The notes under the pieces are model-generated. The model made no database searches. It was not told where the DNA came from and saw nothing but the letters and a program-made list of their open reading frames with translations. The translations under genes were made by a program, and so were the position numbers. Shown here piece after piece: positions 1 to 7,374 of a DNA stretch of 64,000 nucleotides. Origin of the DNA: Sphingomonas turrisvirgatae (lineage in GTDB: Bacteria; Pseudomonadota; Alphaproteobacteria; Sphingomonadales; Sphingomonadaceae); the NCBI RefSeq assembly GCF_001721295.1, contig NZ_MDDS01000075.1, positions 62,001-126,000 of the forward strand, read 5' to 3'. Within the stretch, counting starts at the first letter, position 1, and every line of letters starts with the position of its first letter.

Positions 1-617
1 GCGCTGTCGTCGTCAGCGTGCAATATCGCCGCTTGCCCGAAGCGGACTATGCCGCCGCCCAGTCGGATTGCGATGCGGCCTTCGCATGGACCATCCGGCA
101 GGCCGAGGTGCTGGACATCGACCCTGCCCGCACCGGTGTCGCCGGCGACAGTGCCGGTGCGCTGCTCGCGCTGTGCTGCGCCGCCAATCAGCGCGACGCG
201 AGGCACGCGATGCCCGCCTTCCAACTGCTGTTCTATGGAACGTTCGCGATGGACCCCGCCCGCGCGGCTTATGCGCGCAGCCACGACCCGCTGCTCACCG
301 GCGAGCGCGTGCGGCAGTACATCGCGTTGTTTCGCGACAAGGGCGGCCTGGTCGCGCATCCCGCGCCCGTCGATCGCCCCGATCTTGGCGGATTGCCGCC
401 GACCCACGTCGTCGCTGCGGAACTCGACCCCTTGTGCGACGAGGCAGAGGCGCTGGTTGCGGCGCTGAAGGCGGGGGGCGTGCCGGCCACCCTCCGCGTC
501 GCGCCGGGCATGATCCACGGCTTCCTGCGCGCGCTCGCCGTGTCCGACGCGGCGCGCATCGAACTCAGTCAAGCGGCCGGCGCACTGCAAGCCATCCTCA
601 AAGGAAACGAACCATGA
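1..617 (+). CDS. alpha/beta hydrolase (esterase), hormone-sensitive-lipase family, 5'-truncated by window edge
   Basis: The open frame already runs at base 3, so the N-terminus with the oxyanion HGGG motif lies outside the window. The visible part starts inside the family's conserved strand (VVVSVQYRRLPE, the usual YRLAPE block). It has the nucleophile elbow GDSAG, the acid in ELDP and the catalytic His in MIHGFLR, so the triad is intact. The family hydrolyses esters or lactones of short acyl chains, usually in the cytoplasm. The stop overlaps the next ATG (ATGA), so it is translationally coupled to the CMD protein at 614. It is homologous to the esterase at 6017, which is also followed by a CMD gene. 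The GTG at 18 is an internal Val codon, not a start. The natural substrate is unknown. Confidence 0.85.
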   Translation, partial: AVVVSVQYRRLPEADYAAAQSDCDAAFAWTIRQAEVLDIDPARTGVAGDSAGALLALCCAANQRDARHAMPAFQLLFYGTFAMDPARAAYARSHDPLLTGERVRQYIALFRDKGGLVAHPAPVDRPDLGGLPPTHVVAAELDPLCDEAEALVAALKAGGVPATLRVAPGMIHGFLRALAVSDAARIELSQAAGALQAILKGNEP

Positions 618-994
618 AGAAAGACGACAGCTACGACCGCGGCCGCGCGATGCGGCTCGAGATGTTCGGCGAGCCGGGCGTCGCAACACTGGACAAGACC
701 GACGACTTCAACGAACCGTTGCAGGACCTGGTCACCCGCATGTGCTTTGGCGATGTGTGGAGCCGGCCGGAACTCGATCGCAAGACGCGCTCGATGCTCA
801 CGATCGCGCTGCTGATCGGTCAGTCGCGGCCCGATCAGCTCAAGAACCACATCAACGGCGCGCTGGCCAACGGCGTGACAAAGGACGAGATCCGCGAGAT
901 CTTGCTGCACGCGACGATCTATGTCGGCTTGCCCGCCGGTTCCGACAGCTGGCGCCACGCCCGCGAAGCCTTGCAGGCCGCCGGTGCATATTGA
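614..994 (+). CDS. carboxymuconolactone decarboxylase (CMD) family protein, copy 1
   Basis: A 126-residue single-domain protein of the PcaC-like CMD fold. The family core is visible: a helix with RSMLTIALLIG, then LKNHINGALANGVTKDEIREILLHATIYVG. The conserved His in NHIN is kept. There is no AhpD-type CxxC, so a peroxidase role is not supported. PcaC itself decarboxylates 4-carboxymuconolactone, but many relatives have no known reaction. The start is the ATG inside the ATGA overlap with the esterase, and its end overlaps the likely GTG start of the ribBX gene. The closest relative in the window is the CMD at 6985, which shares the pattern TDDF-EPL-CFG-W-RP. It probably acts on the product of the neighbouring esterase or monooxygenase. 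Confidence 0.85.
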   Translation: MKKDDSYDRGRAMRLEMFGEPGVATLDKTDDFNEPLQDLVTRMCFGDVWSRPELDRKTRSMLTIALLIGQSRPDQLKNHINGALANGVTKDEIREILLHATIYVGLPAGSDSWRHAREALQAAGAY

Positions 995-2126
995 GCCGAA
1001 CAACGCCGCGTTCGACGAGCCCCTGCACGGCGCGATCTCGTCGATCGAGGACATCATCGACGCGGCGCGAGAGGGCCGACCCTATATCCTGATTGATGCC
1101 GAAGCGCGGGAGAATGAGGGCGACGTCATCATCCCGGCGCAGTTCGCTACGCCGGCGCAGATCAACTTCATGGCGCGCCATGCCCGCGGGCTGATCTGCC
1201 TCGCCATGACGGACGAGCGCGCGCGCAAGCTGCGCCTGCCGCCGATGGTGGCCGAGAACAACAGCGGCCACGGCACCGCCTTCACGATCTCGATCGAGGC
1301 GCGCGAGGGGGTGAGCACCGGCATTTCGGCACAGGACCGCGCGCATACCGTGGCGGTCGCGATCGACCCGACCAAGGATTGCGAGGACGTGGTCTCGCCC
1401 GGCCATGTGTTCCCGCTGGTCGCGCGGCCGGGCGGCGTGCTGGTCCGCGCCGGCCATACCGAGGCAGCGGTCGATATCTCGCGGCTTGCCGGGTTGATCC
1501 CGGCCGGCGTCATCTGCGAGGTGATGAACGACGACGGGACGATGGCCCGCCTTCCCGAACTGGTTGCCTTCGCGCAGCTGCATGGGCTGAAGATCGGCAC
1601 GATCGCAGACTTGATCGCATATCGCCGCCGCACCGAACGGTGCGTTGCGCGGGTGCACGAAGAAGCGTTCGACAGTGTGCATGGCGACGGATTTCGCCTG
1701 TCGGTCTTTCGCAGCACGATCGACGATGTCGAGCATGTTGCCCTGTGGCGCGGGCGGATCGAACCCGATCAGCCGACCCTCGTGCGGATGCACCGCCTCG
1801 ACTTCGTGTCCGACATGCTGGGGCCGCGGACCGAACGCCGGCATTACGTCCAACGCGCGCTGGCAAAGATTGGGCAGCATGATGGTGCCGGCGTCATCGT
1901 GTTCATCCGCGACCCGTCCGTGACGGCGATTTCCGAACGGCGCAGCAACGGCCTGACGCCTACCAGCGAACAGCGGATCCGCGATTATGGTGTGGGCGCG
2001 CAGATCCTGCTCGATCTCGGCGTTCGCGATCTGGTGCTGCTCACCGACAGCGAAGCGCGGCTGTCGGGTATCGAAGGCTATGGCCTGCGCATTATCGGCC
2101 GAGAGGGGCTGGACCATGACGACTGA
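984..2126 (+). CDS. ribB: 3,4-dihydroxy-2-butanone-4-phosphate synthase fused to degenerate GTP cyclohydrolase II domain (RibBX type)
   Basis: The N-terminal half (about residues 15-205) is a full RibB domain, which makes the four-carbon precursor of riboflavin from ribulose 5-phosphate. It has ARENEGDVIIPA, RHARGLICLAM, a GISAQDRAHT-like block and PGHVFPLVA...GHTEAAVD. The C-terminal half follows the RibA fold (QRALAKIGQHDGAGVIVF, RDYGVGAQILLDLGV) but lacks the three zinc-binding cysteines of GTP cyclohydrolase II, so it is probably not catalytic. The start chosen is GTG 984, which overlaps the CMD stop. An ATG at 921 would overlap the CMD gene by 74 bases and add a low-complexity tail. Its place between a CMD gene and a flavin reductase, just before a luciferase-type monooxygenase, suggests a pathway-dedicated copy that raises FMN supply. 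No FMN riboswitch leader precedes it. Confidence 0.88.
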   Translation: MHIEPNNAAFDEPLHGAISSIEDIIDAAREGRPYILIDAEARENEGDVIIPAQFATPAQINFMARHARGLICLAMTDERARKLRLPPMVAENNSGHGTAFTISIEAREGVSTGISAQDRAHTVAVAIDPTKDCEDVVSPGHVFPLVARPGGVLVRAGHTEAAVDISRLAGLIPAGVICEVMNDDGTMARLPELVAFAQLHGLKIGTIADLIAYRRRTERCVARVHEEAFDSVHGDGFRLSVFRSTIDDVEHVALWRGRIEPDQPTLVRMHRLDFVSDMLGPRTERRHYVQRALAKIGQHDGAGVIVFIRDPSVTAISERRSNGLTPTSEQRIRDYGVGAQILLDLGVRDLVLLTDSEARLSGIEGYGLRIIGREGLDHDD

Positions 2127-2637
2127 ACTGAAGGCGGCCGAATCCAGCGTCGCCGACCAGCTGAAGCTGGGCCTGCGCCGGCTTGGCAAGGCGGTGGTCG
2201 TGATCACGGCGTGGCACGAGGATCGCCGCTGGGCCATGGTCGCGACGGCAGTCAGCGAACTGAGCATGGATCCGCCCTCGCTGCTTGCCTGCGTTAACCG
2301 CAGCGCGAGCCTGTACGAACCGCTGACCGCAGGCGCCGCGTTCTGTATCAACATTCTGCACCGCGACCAGCTGGACATCTCCCTCGCCTGCGCCAGCGCA
2401 AAGGGCGAAGACCGCTTCGCGACCGGGCGCTGGTCGGCCGACGCGGATGGCGTCCCCTATCTGCAGGGCGCGCAGGCGAGCTTCTTCTGCACCCATGCGA
2501 CCTATGTCGAACATGGCACGCATGCCGTGATCATCGGCAACGTCCGCCATGTCGTGATCGAGGGCGACCCCGATCCGCTGATCTACCTCGACGGCGGCTA
2601 TTCGCGTGCGCTTCGCCTCGCCCAGGCGGCACGCTGA
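2116..2637 (+). CDS. flavin reductase family protein (FMN-binding split barrel)
   Basis: A 173-residue protein of the HpaC-like flavin reductase family, which uses NAD(P)H to reduce free FMN or FAD for a partner monooxygenase. The family signature is visible: GKAVVVITAW, then SMDPPSLLACVNRSAS and the AAFCINIL strand. In this fold these line the flavin pocket. The ATG overlaps the end of the ribBX frame by 11 bases, so both are translated from one message. The luciferase-like monooxygenase starts 125 bases downstream behind its own promoter region. The obvious inference is a two-component system: this reductase supplies FMNH2 and the 2763 protein uses it. A second, separate flavin reductase lies at 42866. 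Confidence 0.88.
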   Translation: MTTELKAAESSVADQLKLGLRRLGKAVVVITAWHEDRRWAMVATAVSELSMDPPSLLACVNRSASLYEPLTAGAAFCINILHRDQLDISLACASAKGEDRFATGRWSADADGVPYLQGAQASFFCTHATYVEHGTHAVIIGNVRHVVIEGDPDPLIYLDGGYSRALRLAQAAR

Positions 2638-2650
2638 GCCACGATATTAT

Positions 2651-2704
2651 CAGCCTGGCTGCTTTTCCTTGAACGGCGGCGCGACCCTGATATAAGCCAG
2701 GCTG
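2651..2704. promoter_or_regulatory. paired AGCCWGGCT boxes in promoter of the luciferase-like monooxygenase
   Basis: The 125-base gap before the 2763 gene contains CAGCCTGGCT at 2651-2660 and its exact reverse complement AGCCAGGCTG at 2695-2704, 34 bases apart. The second box continues leftward as TGATATA (2688-2694). The 14 bases 2691-2704 recur exactly, on the other strand, at 22671-22684, and 12 bases (2688-2699) recur at 5962-5973. Between the boxes, TTGAACGGC (2669-2677) is the reverse complement of a stretch at 5940-5948. It probably binds a pathway regulator. The part reading TATAAG could also overlap a -10 element. Confidence 0.5.
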
Positions 2705-2762
2705 TCATTGTCGCCGGCCCATCGACAAGTCGGGCGGCGGGAGAGGAAGCGGAGGTAATCCC

Positions 2763-4070
2763 ATGCAGTTCGGCCTGTTCTACGAACACCAGTCGCCCGC
2801 CCCGTTCACAGCGGAAAAGGATCGGCAGATCTTCCACAACGCGCTGGACGAGCTCGAGCTGGCGGACCGGCTGGGCTATGATTACGCCTGGCTGGTCGAA
2901 CATCACTTCCTCGAGGAATATTCGCACAGCTCCGCGCCCGAAGTGTTTCTCGGCGCGCTCAGCCAGCGCACCAAGCGGATGCGCCTTGGCCACGGCATCT
3001 GCGTGATGCCGCCCAAGATCAACCATCCCGCACGAGTCGCAGAACGCATCGCGACGCTCGACCTCCTGTCGAACGGACGCGTCGAATGGGGCACCGGGGA
3101 AAGCGGCACCGCGATCGAACTGGAAGGGTTCGGCGTCCATCCCGACGACAAGAAGGGCATGTGGCGCGAAGCGACCGAGCAGACCGCCAACATGCTGGCC
3201 ATGACGCCTTATCCCGGTTTCGAGGGCGAGCATTTCTCGATGCCCACGCGCAACATCGTGCCCAAGCCGCTCCAGGGTCCGCACCCGCCGCTATGGGTCG
3301 CCTGTTCGCGCCGCGACACGATCCTCCACGCGGCGCGCAACGGCATGGGCGCGCTGGTGTTCGGCTTTGCCGCGCCGGAACAGGCGGGCAAATGGGTGCA
3401 GGAATATTACGACATCATCCGGTCGGAAGAATGCGTGCCGATCGGCCATGCGGTGAACGCCAATTTCGCGATCGTCACCGCCCTGTCGGTGAACGAGGAT
3501 GAGCAGGAAGCGATCGCACGCGGCACCGAAGGGTTCAAATATTTCGGTTACTCGCTCGGCTTCTACGCTTCGTTCGGCGCGCATACGCCCGGCCACTCGA
3601 CTATCTGGGAAGGCTTCAAGAAGGCCGAAGCGGGGATCGAGGACAATCACGGCAATGGCGGGATCGGCACGCCCGATCAGGTCTATGAACATTGCAAGGC
3701 CTATGCCGATGTCGGGGTCGACCAGATCATCTTCGTGCAACAGACCGGCCCCGCGAACCACGAGCATATCTGCGAGTCGTTGAACCTGTTCGCGGACAAG
3801 GTGATGCCGCGCCTCAAGGAAGGCGAGGACGAGCGGCTGGCGAAGAAGCAGGCCGAGCTCGCACCCTTCATCGAGGCGGCACTGGCGCGCAAGCCGCGCA
3901 TGGCGCCGATCGCGAAGGAGGATATCGCGCCCACCCAATCCTATGGTCTTCGCAAAAAGCAGGCCGGGACATTCGAGAATGTCCGCTCGGATCGTGGCGG
4001 CGGCCTCGCGGTGGTGGCCGACGATCCGCTGGCGCTGGTGTCGAACCAGGCGGAGCGCGCCGCACGATGA
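2763..4070 (+). CDS. LLM class flavin-dependent oxidoreductase (bacterial luciferase-like monooxygenase)
   Basis: A 435-residue TIM-barrel flavin monooxygenase of the luciferase-like family. These enzymes use FMNH2 and O2, typically for Baeyer-Villiger-type insertion, desulfonation or hydroxylation. Family features seen are the N-terminal strand MQFGLFYEHQ, then ADRLGYDYAWLVEHHF, GHGICVMPPKINHPARVAERIATLDLLSNGR and the EGFGVHP loop. A C-terminal tail of about 60 residues beyond the barrel (from about residue 370) makes it longer than most relatives. The start ATG follows a GGAGG-like site (GCGGAGGTAAT). The stop overlaps the SDR start (ATGA). The dedicated ribBX and flavin reductase upstream fit a need for reduced FMN. 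The substrate is unknown. Confidence 0.9.
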   Translation: MQFGLFYEHQSPAPFTAEKDRQIFHNALDELELADRLGYDYAWLVEHHFLEEYSHSSAPEVFLGALSQRTKRMRLGHGICVMPPKINHPARVAERIATLDLLSNGRVEWGTGESGTAIELEGFGVHPDDKKGMWREATEQTANMLAMTPYPGFEGEHFSMPTRNIVPKPLQGPHPPLWVACSRRDTILHAARNGMGALVFGFAAPEQAGKWVQEYYDIIRSEECVPIGHAVNANFAIVTALSVNEDEQEAIARGTEGFKYFGYSLGFYASFGAHTPGHSTIWEGFKKAEAGIEDNHGNGGIGTPDQVYEHCKAYADVGVDQIIFVQQTGPANHEHICESLNLFADKVMPRLKEGEDERLAKKQAELAPFIEAALARKPRMAPIAKEDIAPTQSYGLRKKQAGTFENVRSDRGGGLAVVADDPLALVSNQAERAAR

Positions 4071-4795
4071 GCATCCTGGCCGGCCGCGTCGCCGTCATCA
4101 CGGGCGCAAGCTCGGGCATCGGCGCGGCCTGTGCGCTGGCCTTTTCGGCAAAGGGCGCGCGCGTCGTGCTGGCTGCGCGACGCGCCGAGCGGCTGACGCA
4201 GCTTGTCGAGCGGATCGAAAGCGGCGGCGGTCAGGCCCTCGCCGTTTCGACCGACGTGACCGACGAAGCGGCGGTCGCCGCGCTGTTCGATGCGGCGCAA
4301 ACCCGGTTCGATACTGTCGACGTGCTGGTCAACAATGCCGGCATCGCCGACAGCACGCCGGCCGACGCCATGCCGCTCGATCTGTGGCGCAAGGTAATCG
4401 ACACGAACCTCACCTCCGCCTTTCTTTGCGCGCGCGCCGCGATCCCGATCATGAAGCGGCAGGGGCATGGCCGGATCATCAATGTCGGGTCGATCTCGGC
4501 CAAGGTGCCGCGCGCCAACAGCCCGGCCTACACCGCGAGCAAATGGGGGCTGGACGGCTTGACCCGCGCGCTGGCGATCGACTGCCGCGCCGACAATATC
4601 GCGGTTTCGGTGTTCCATCCCGGCATCGTCGCGACGGAATTGGGCGGGGGCTTGAGCAGCCTGCCCGATGATCTGGTGGCGCAGCCCGAAGATGCCGCCG
4701 ACGTCATCGTGCACATGGCGGACCTGCCCGACCACCTCAATTTCTATGAGGCGCTGGTCGTGCAGAACAAGATTCCGTTCCTCGGGCGGGGGTAA
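4067..4795 (+). CDS. SDR family NAD(P)-dependent oxidoreductase
   Basis: A 242-residue classical short-chain dehydrogenase. The Rossmann motif is TGASSGIG near residue 12, followed by NNAG near residue 87. The catalytic residues are Ser in the NVGSIS strand, with the YxxxK pair in YTASK about a dozen residues later. The protein is complete. It likely interconverts an alcohol and a ketone or aldehyde made or consumed by the monooxygenase, to which it is translationally coupled by a four-base overlap. An Arg-rich stretch after the second strand (AARRAERL) hints at NADP preference, but this is only inference. It is convergent with the CMD gene at 4808, with just 12 bases between them. Confidence 0.9.
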   Translation: MSILAGRVAVITGASSGIGAACALAFSAKGARVVLAARRAERLTQLVERIESGGGQALAVSTDVTDEAAVAALFDAAQTRFDTVDVLVNNAGIADSTPADAMPLDLWRKVIDTNLTSAFLCARAAIPIMKRQGHGRIINVGSISAKVPRANSPAYTASKWGLDGLTRALAIDCRADNIAVSVFHPGIVATELGGGLSSLPDDLVAQPEDAADVIVHMADLPDHLNFYEALVVQNKIPFLGRG

Positions 4796-4807
4796 ACGCC
4801 CCCTCGC

Positions 4808-5137
4808 CTATTCCTGTGCCGGTTGCGCATCCACCAGGTTCTTGAGCTTGCGCGCGGCGCTGACCGCGGCCGGCCAGCCGGCGTAGAAGGCGATCTGCGC
4901 GATCGCCTCGCCCAGTTCCTCGACCGTCAGTCCGTTTTCCAGGCCCAGTTCCATATGCCCCTGCGTCTGGTCGCGATTGAGCGCGATCAGGCAGGTGATG
5001 GTGATGAGGCTGCGGTCGCGCGGCGACAGCTCGCTGCGCTCCCACACGCGATCGTACAGCACCTCTTGCGTCAGCTGGTCGAGCAGCGGCGCGACGCTGG
5101 CGAGTTCGCGGCCCTTGCCGCCGGCGGGGCGCTTCAT
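4808..5137 (-). CDS. carboxymuconolactone decarboxylase (CMD) family protein, copy 2
   Basis: A 109-residue CMD-fold protein beginning MKRPAGGKGRELASV. The core ERSELSPRDRSLITITCLIALNR is followed by GHMELGLENGLTVEELGEAIAQIAFYAGWP, with the conserved His kept. It belongs to a different subgroup from the copies at 614 and 6985 and pairs with the one at 16675, which starts MKRPSAAKGDELASV. It is read after the HpcH/HpaI aldolase with a four-base overlap, so it forms a two-gene operon with it. No CxxC is present. The reaction is unknown. A decarboxylation or isomerisation step next to the aldolase is a reasonable guess. Confidence 0.82.
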   Translation of the reverse strand: MKRPAGGKGRELASVAPLLDQLTQEVLYDRVWERSELSPRDRSLITITCLIALNRDQTQGHMELGLENGLTVEELGEAIAQIAFYAGWPAAVSAARKLKNLVDAQPAQE

Positions 5138-5907
5138 GCCTTGTCGCCGCGATAGGTGGTGAAGTTCGCCGCCGCGCCCGCCAGTGCGCCGCGCATCAGC
5201 CCCAGGTCGGAAAGCCAGGCGATATAGTGCACCCCGCGCGCGACATAGGTTTCCAGCGCCTTGGCATTGCCGACTACGGTGCCAAGATGCTTGCGCCCCG
5301 CGGCGACTTCGATCACCCGATCGATCGCCGCGACGACATCGGGATGGCTGGCGTTGCCGGGGTGGCCGAGCGAGGCGCTCAAGTCGCCCGGGCCGATGAA
5401 CAGCACGTCGAGCTCATCGATCGCGCACAGCGCCTCGATATCCTCCACCATCTCCTTGTTCTCGACATGCACGCTGACCAACGTCTCGGCATTCGCTCGC
5501 TGCTCATAATCATCCATCGTGCCATAGCCGGCCGCGCGGCAGGCGCGCGCCGATCCGCGCTCGCCCAGCGGCCAGTATTTGGCCTTGCGGATGACCTCCC
5601 GCACCTCCGTCGCGCTTTTCAGCGACGGAACCTGAATGCCGCTCGCGCCGCTGTCGAGCACGTGGAGGATATTTGCCTCCTCCGCATCGGGCGTGCGCAC
5701 CACGCTGCTCATCCCCATCAGCTCGCAGGTCCGCACGAGATTTTCGATCTGTGCATGGCTGAGGCAGCCATGTTCGGCGTCGAGGATCAGGAAATCGAAT
5801 CCGGCCAGCCCATATAGCTCGGCAATCGCCGGCGAATCCACTTTGAAGAAACTGCCGAACACCGTTTCCCCCGCCGTCAGCTTCCGCTTCACCGCCGAGT
5901 TGAACAT
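5134..5907 (-). CDS. HpcH/HpaI family aldolase (class II 2-oxo acid aldolase)
   Basis: A 257-residue TIM-barrel aldolase of the 4-hydroxy-2-oxoheptanedioate aldolase family. These proteins split 4-hydroxy-2-oxo acids into pyruvate and an aldehyde with a divalent metal. Family marks are FDFLILDAEHG near residue 40, the active-site Arg in VVRTPDAEEANI, the metal-ligand region VHVENKEMVEDI, and FIGPGDLSASLG. The start ATG is preceded by a GGAGAGGG-like site and lies divergent to the esterase at 6017. In a catabolic island the family normally supplies the last carbon-carbon cleavage that yields central metabolites. The downstream partner is the CMD gene, which overlaps by four bases. Confidence 0.88.
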   Translation of the reverse strand: MFNSAVKRKLTAGETVFGSFFKVDSPAIAELYGLAGFDFLILDAEHGCLSHAQIENLVRTCELMGMSSVVRTPDAEEANILHVLDSGASGIQVPSLKSATEVREVIRKAKYWPLGERGSARACRAAGYGTMDDYEQRANAETLVSVHVENKEMVEDIEALCAIDELDVLFIGPGDLSASLGHPGNASHPDVVAAIDRVIEVAAGRKHLGTVVGNAKALETYVARGVHYIAWLSDLGLMRGALAGAAANFTTYRGDKA

Positions 5908-5935
5908 GCCCTCTCCAATCCAGTTGCTATTTACA

Positions 5936-5976
5936 AATGCCGTTCAACATGGCACCACAATTGATATAAGCCAAGC
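5936..5976. promoter_or_regulatory. shared promoter motifs in the divergent aldolase/esterase region
   Basis: The 109-base gap between the aldolase (minus) and esterase (plus) carries AATGCCGTTC at 5936-5945 and TGATATAAGCCAAGC at 5962-5976. The first is found again at 22696-22705 and, for nine bases, at 21039-21047. The first 12 bases of the second match 2688-2699 exactly. The arms TGCC (5938) and GGCA (5950) also give a small dyad. Placement between two divergent starts suits an operator acting on both. Confidence 0.45.
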
Positions 5977-6016
5977 GTTGATAGCATGTCAGCCGACTGC
6001 CACGATAGGAGCGTCA

Positions 6017-6982
6017 GTGACCCACGGGCCGATCCCGCTCCCGACCGAACCGCTACAGTTGGCCGATGGACTGACCCAATATCTGGCAACGGTGCGCAGG
6101 CCCCCCGGCCCTGCCCCGTCGCTCGAAACGGCAAGGCTGATGGCCGATCGCGACGCGCACCGCATCGCCTATCCGCGCCCAGCCGGCATGACGGTCTGCG
6201 ACAGCTACGTGGTAAGCGAGGGGCGCGAAACGCGCGTGCGGCTCTATCGGCCCGTTGCAGACGCGCAGGCCGCGATCCTCTACTTCCATGGCGGCGGCTT
6301 CACCCAGGGCAGCGTCGAAAGCTATGACGGGCTGGCGACGGCATTGGCCGAGGCGAGCGGCGCGGTGGTGGTGAGCGTCGATTATATGCGACTGCCCGAA
6401 GCCACGCCGCAGGGCATGGTGCGCGAAGCTTTCGACGTGCTCGACTGGCTTCATGCCATGGCGGGCGCACTGGCCATCGATCCGGCGCGGATCGCGGTGG
6501 CGGGCGGCAGCGCGGGGGCATTCATCGCCACGCATCTTGCCGCGCGCGCCACCCGCACCGGTCATCCCCCACTGATCTGCCAGCTGCTGCTTTATGGCGT
6601 CTACGACCTCAACGGCGCGCGGGCGGCATATCTCAGCGCACGTGACCCGCTGCTGACCCGCCCGATCATCGGCGCGATGATCACGACTTATCACAGCTGC
6701 CAGGCACGCGACGCGGAGCCGTTGCCACCGCCGATCGAGATCGCCGACCTGTCCGCCATGCCGCCCGCCATTATGCTGGGCGCCGAACATGATGCCGTGC
6801 TCGCCGAGGGTGTCGACTATGCTGCCCGGCTGCGAACGGCGGGCATATCCGTCGAAACTCGCATCGCCCCGGCGATGTGCCACGGCTTCCTGCGCGCTGT
6901 CGGCATGTCGCAACCCGCGCGGGACGAGATGCGCTGGCTTGGCGAGGCATTCCGCAACCACGACCGATCAACAAGGAACTGA
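6017..6982 (+). CDS. alpha/beta hydrolase (esterase), hormone-sensitive-lipase family, second copy
   Basis: A 321-residue complete member of the family. The oxyanion motif HGGGF is in YFHGGGFTQGS (about residue 92), followed by VVSVDYMRLPEA, the nucleophile elbow, an acid in EHDA and the His in MCHGFLR. The elbow reads GGSAG instead of the usual GDSAG, so the Asp before Ser is lost although the nucleophile stays. The start chosen is GTG 6017 behind AGGAG (ATAGGAGCG). The open frame extends much further upstream only because of GC bias, and would run into the divergent aldolase promoter. The stop is two bases before the following CMD ATG, repeating the esterase-CMD arrangement at 1-994. It likely cleaves an ester or lactone intermediate. 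Confidence 0.88.
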   Translation: MTHGPIPLPTEPLQLADGLTQYLATVRRPPGPAPSLETARLMADRDAHRIAYPRPAGMTVCDSYVVSEGRETRVRLYRPVADAQAAILYFHGGGFTQGSVESYDGLATALAEASGAVVVSVDYMRLPEATPQGMVREAFDVLDWLHAMAGALAIDPARIAVAGGSAGAFIATHLAARATRTGHPPLICQLLLYGVYDLNGARAAYLSARDPLLTRPIIGAMITTYHSCQARDAEPLPPPIEIADLSAMPPAIMLGAEHDAVLAEGVDYAARLRTAGISVETRIAPAMCHGFLRAVGMSQPARDEMRWLGEAFRNHDRSTRN

Positions 6983-6984
6983 CC

Positions 6985-7374
6985 ATGGCACTCAAGAACG
7001 GCGATCCGGCATTCGAGGCGGGACGCGACATGCGCAAGCAGCTTTTCGGCCCGGCGAGCGTCGAGCGGCTGGAGACGACCGACGATTTCCACGAGCCGCT
7101 GGAAAACTACGTGACCTCGGCCTGCTTCGGCGAAACCTGGACGCGGCCCGGCCTGACGGTGCGTGAGCGCAGCCTGATCACGATGGCGATCTGCGCTGCC
7201 CTCAATCGCCACACCCCGCTCAAGCGGCTGGTGAAGTGCGCGGTGCAGAACGGCGCGACCAAGGAGGATATCCGCGAGACGCTGTTACAGACGACCATGT
7301 ATATCGGCGTTGCCGGCGGCGTCGAAAGCTGGGCGCTGGCAGCCGAGGCTTTGAAGGAAATCGATGCCTATTGA
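6985..7374 (+). CDS. carboxymuconolactone decarboxylase (CMD) family protein, copy 3, conserved His missing
   Basis: A 129-residue CMD-fold protein closely related to copy 1 at 614: both share the pattern FG-(A/G)-V-L-TDDF-EPL-(A/T)CFG-W-RP. The region LKNHINGALANG of copy 1 reads LKRLVKCAVQNG here, so the family's conserved His is replaced by Leu and a new Cys appears three residues on. Catalysis as in PcaC is therefore doubtful. It could have a changed mechanism or act as a partner subunit of a mixed oligomer. The start ATG lies two bases after the esterase stop. Its 3' end overlaps the end of the convergent GlcG-like gene by seven bases. Confidence 0.85.
   Translation: MALKNGDPAFEAGRDMRKQLFGPASVERLETTDDFHEPLENYVTSACFGETWTRPGLTVRERSLITMAICAALNRHTPLKRLVKCAVQNGATKEDIRETLLQTTMYIGVAGGVESWALAAEALKEIDAY

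Noticed and set aside
921..1060. FMN riboswitch in front of ribBX
   Set aside because: The gene starts inside the preceding CMD reading frame, so there is no room for a structured leader, and no riboswitch-like conserved blocks were seen.
5636..6016. Upstream extension of the second esterase frame
   Set aside because: It runs antisense to the aldolase and through the divergent promoter. GTG 6017 with AGGAG gives the normal family length.
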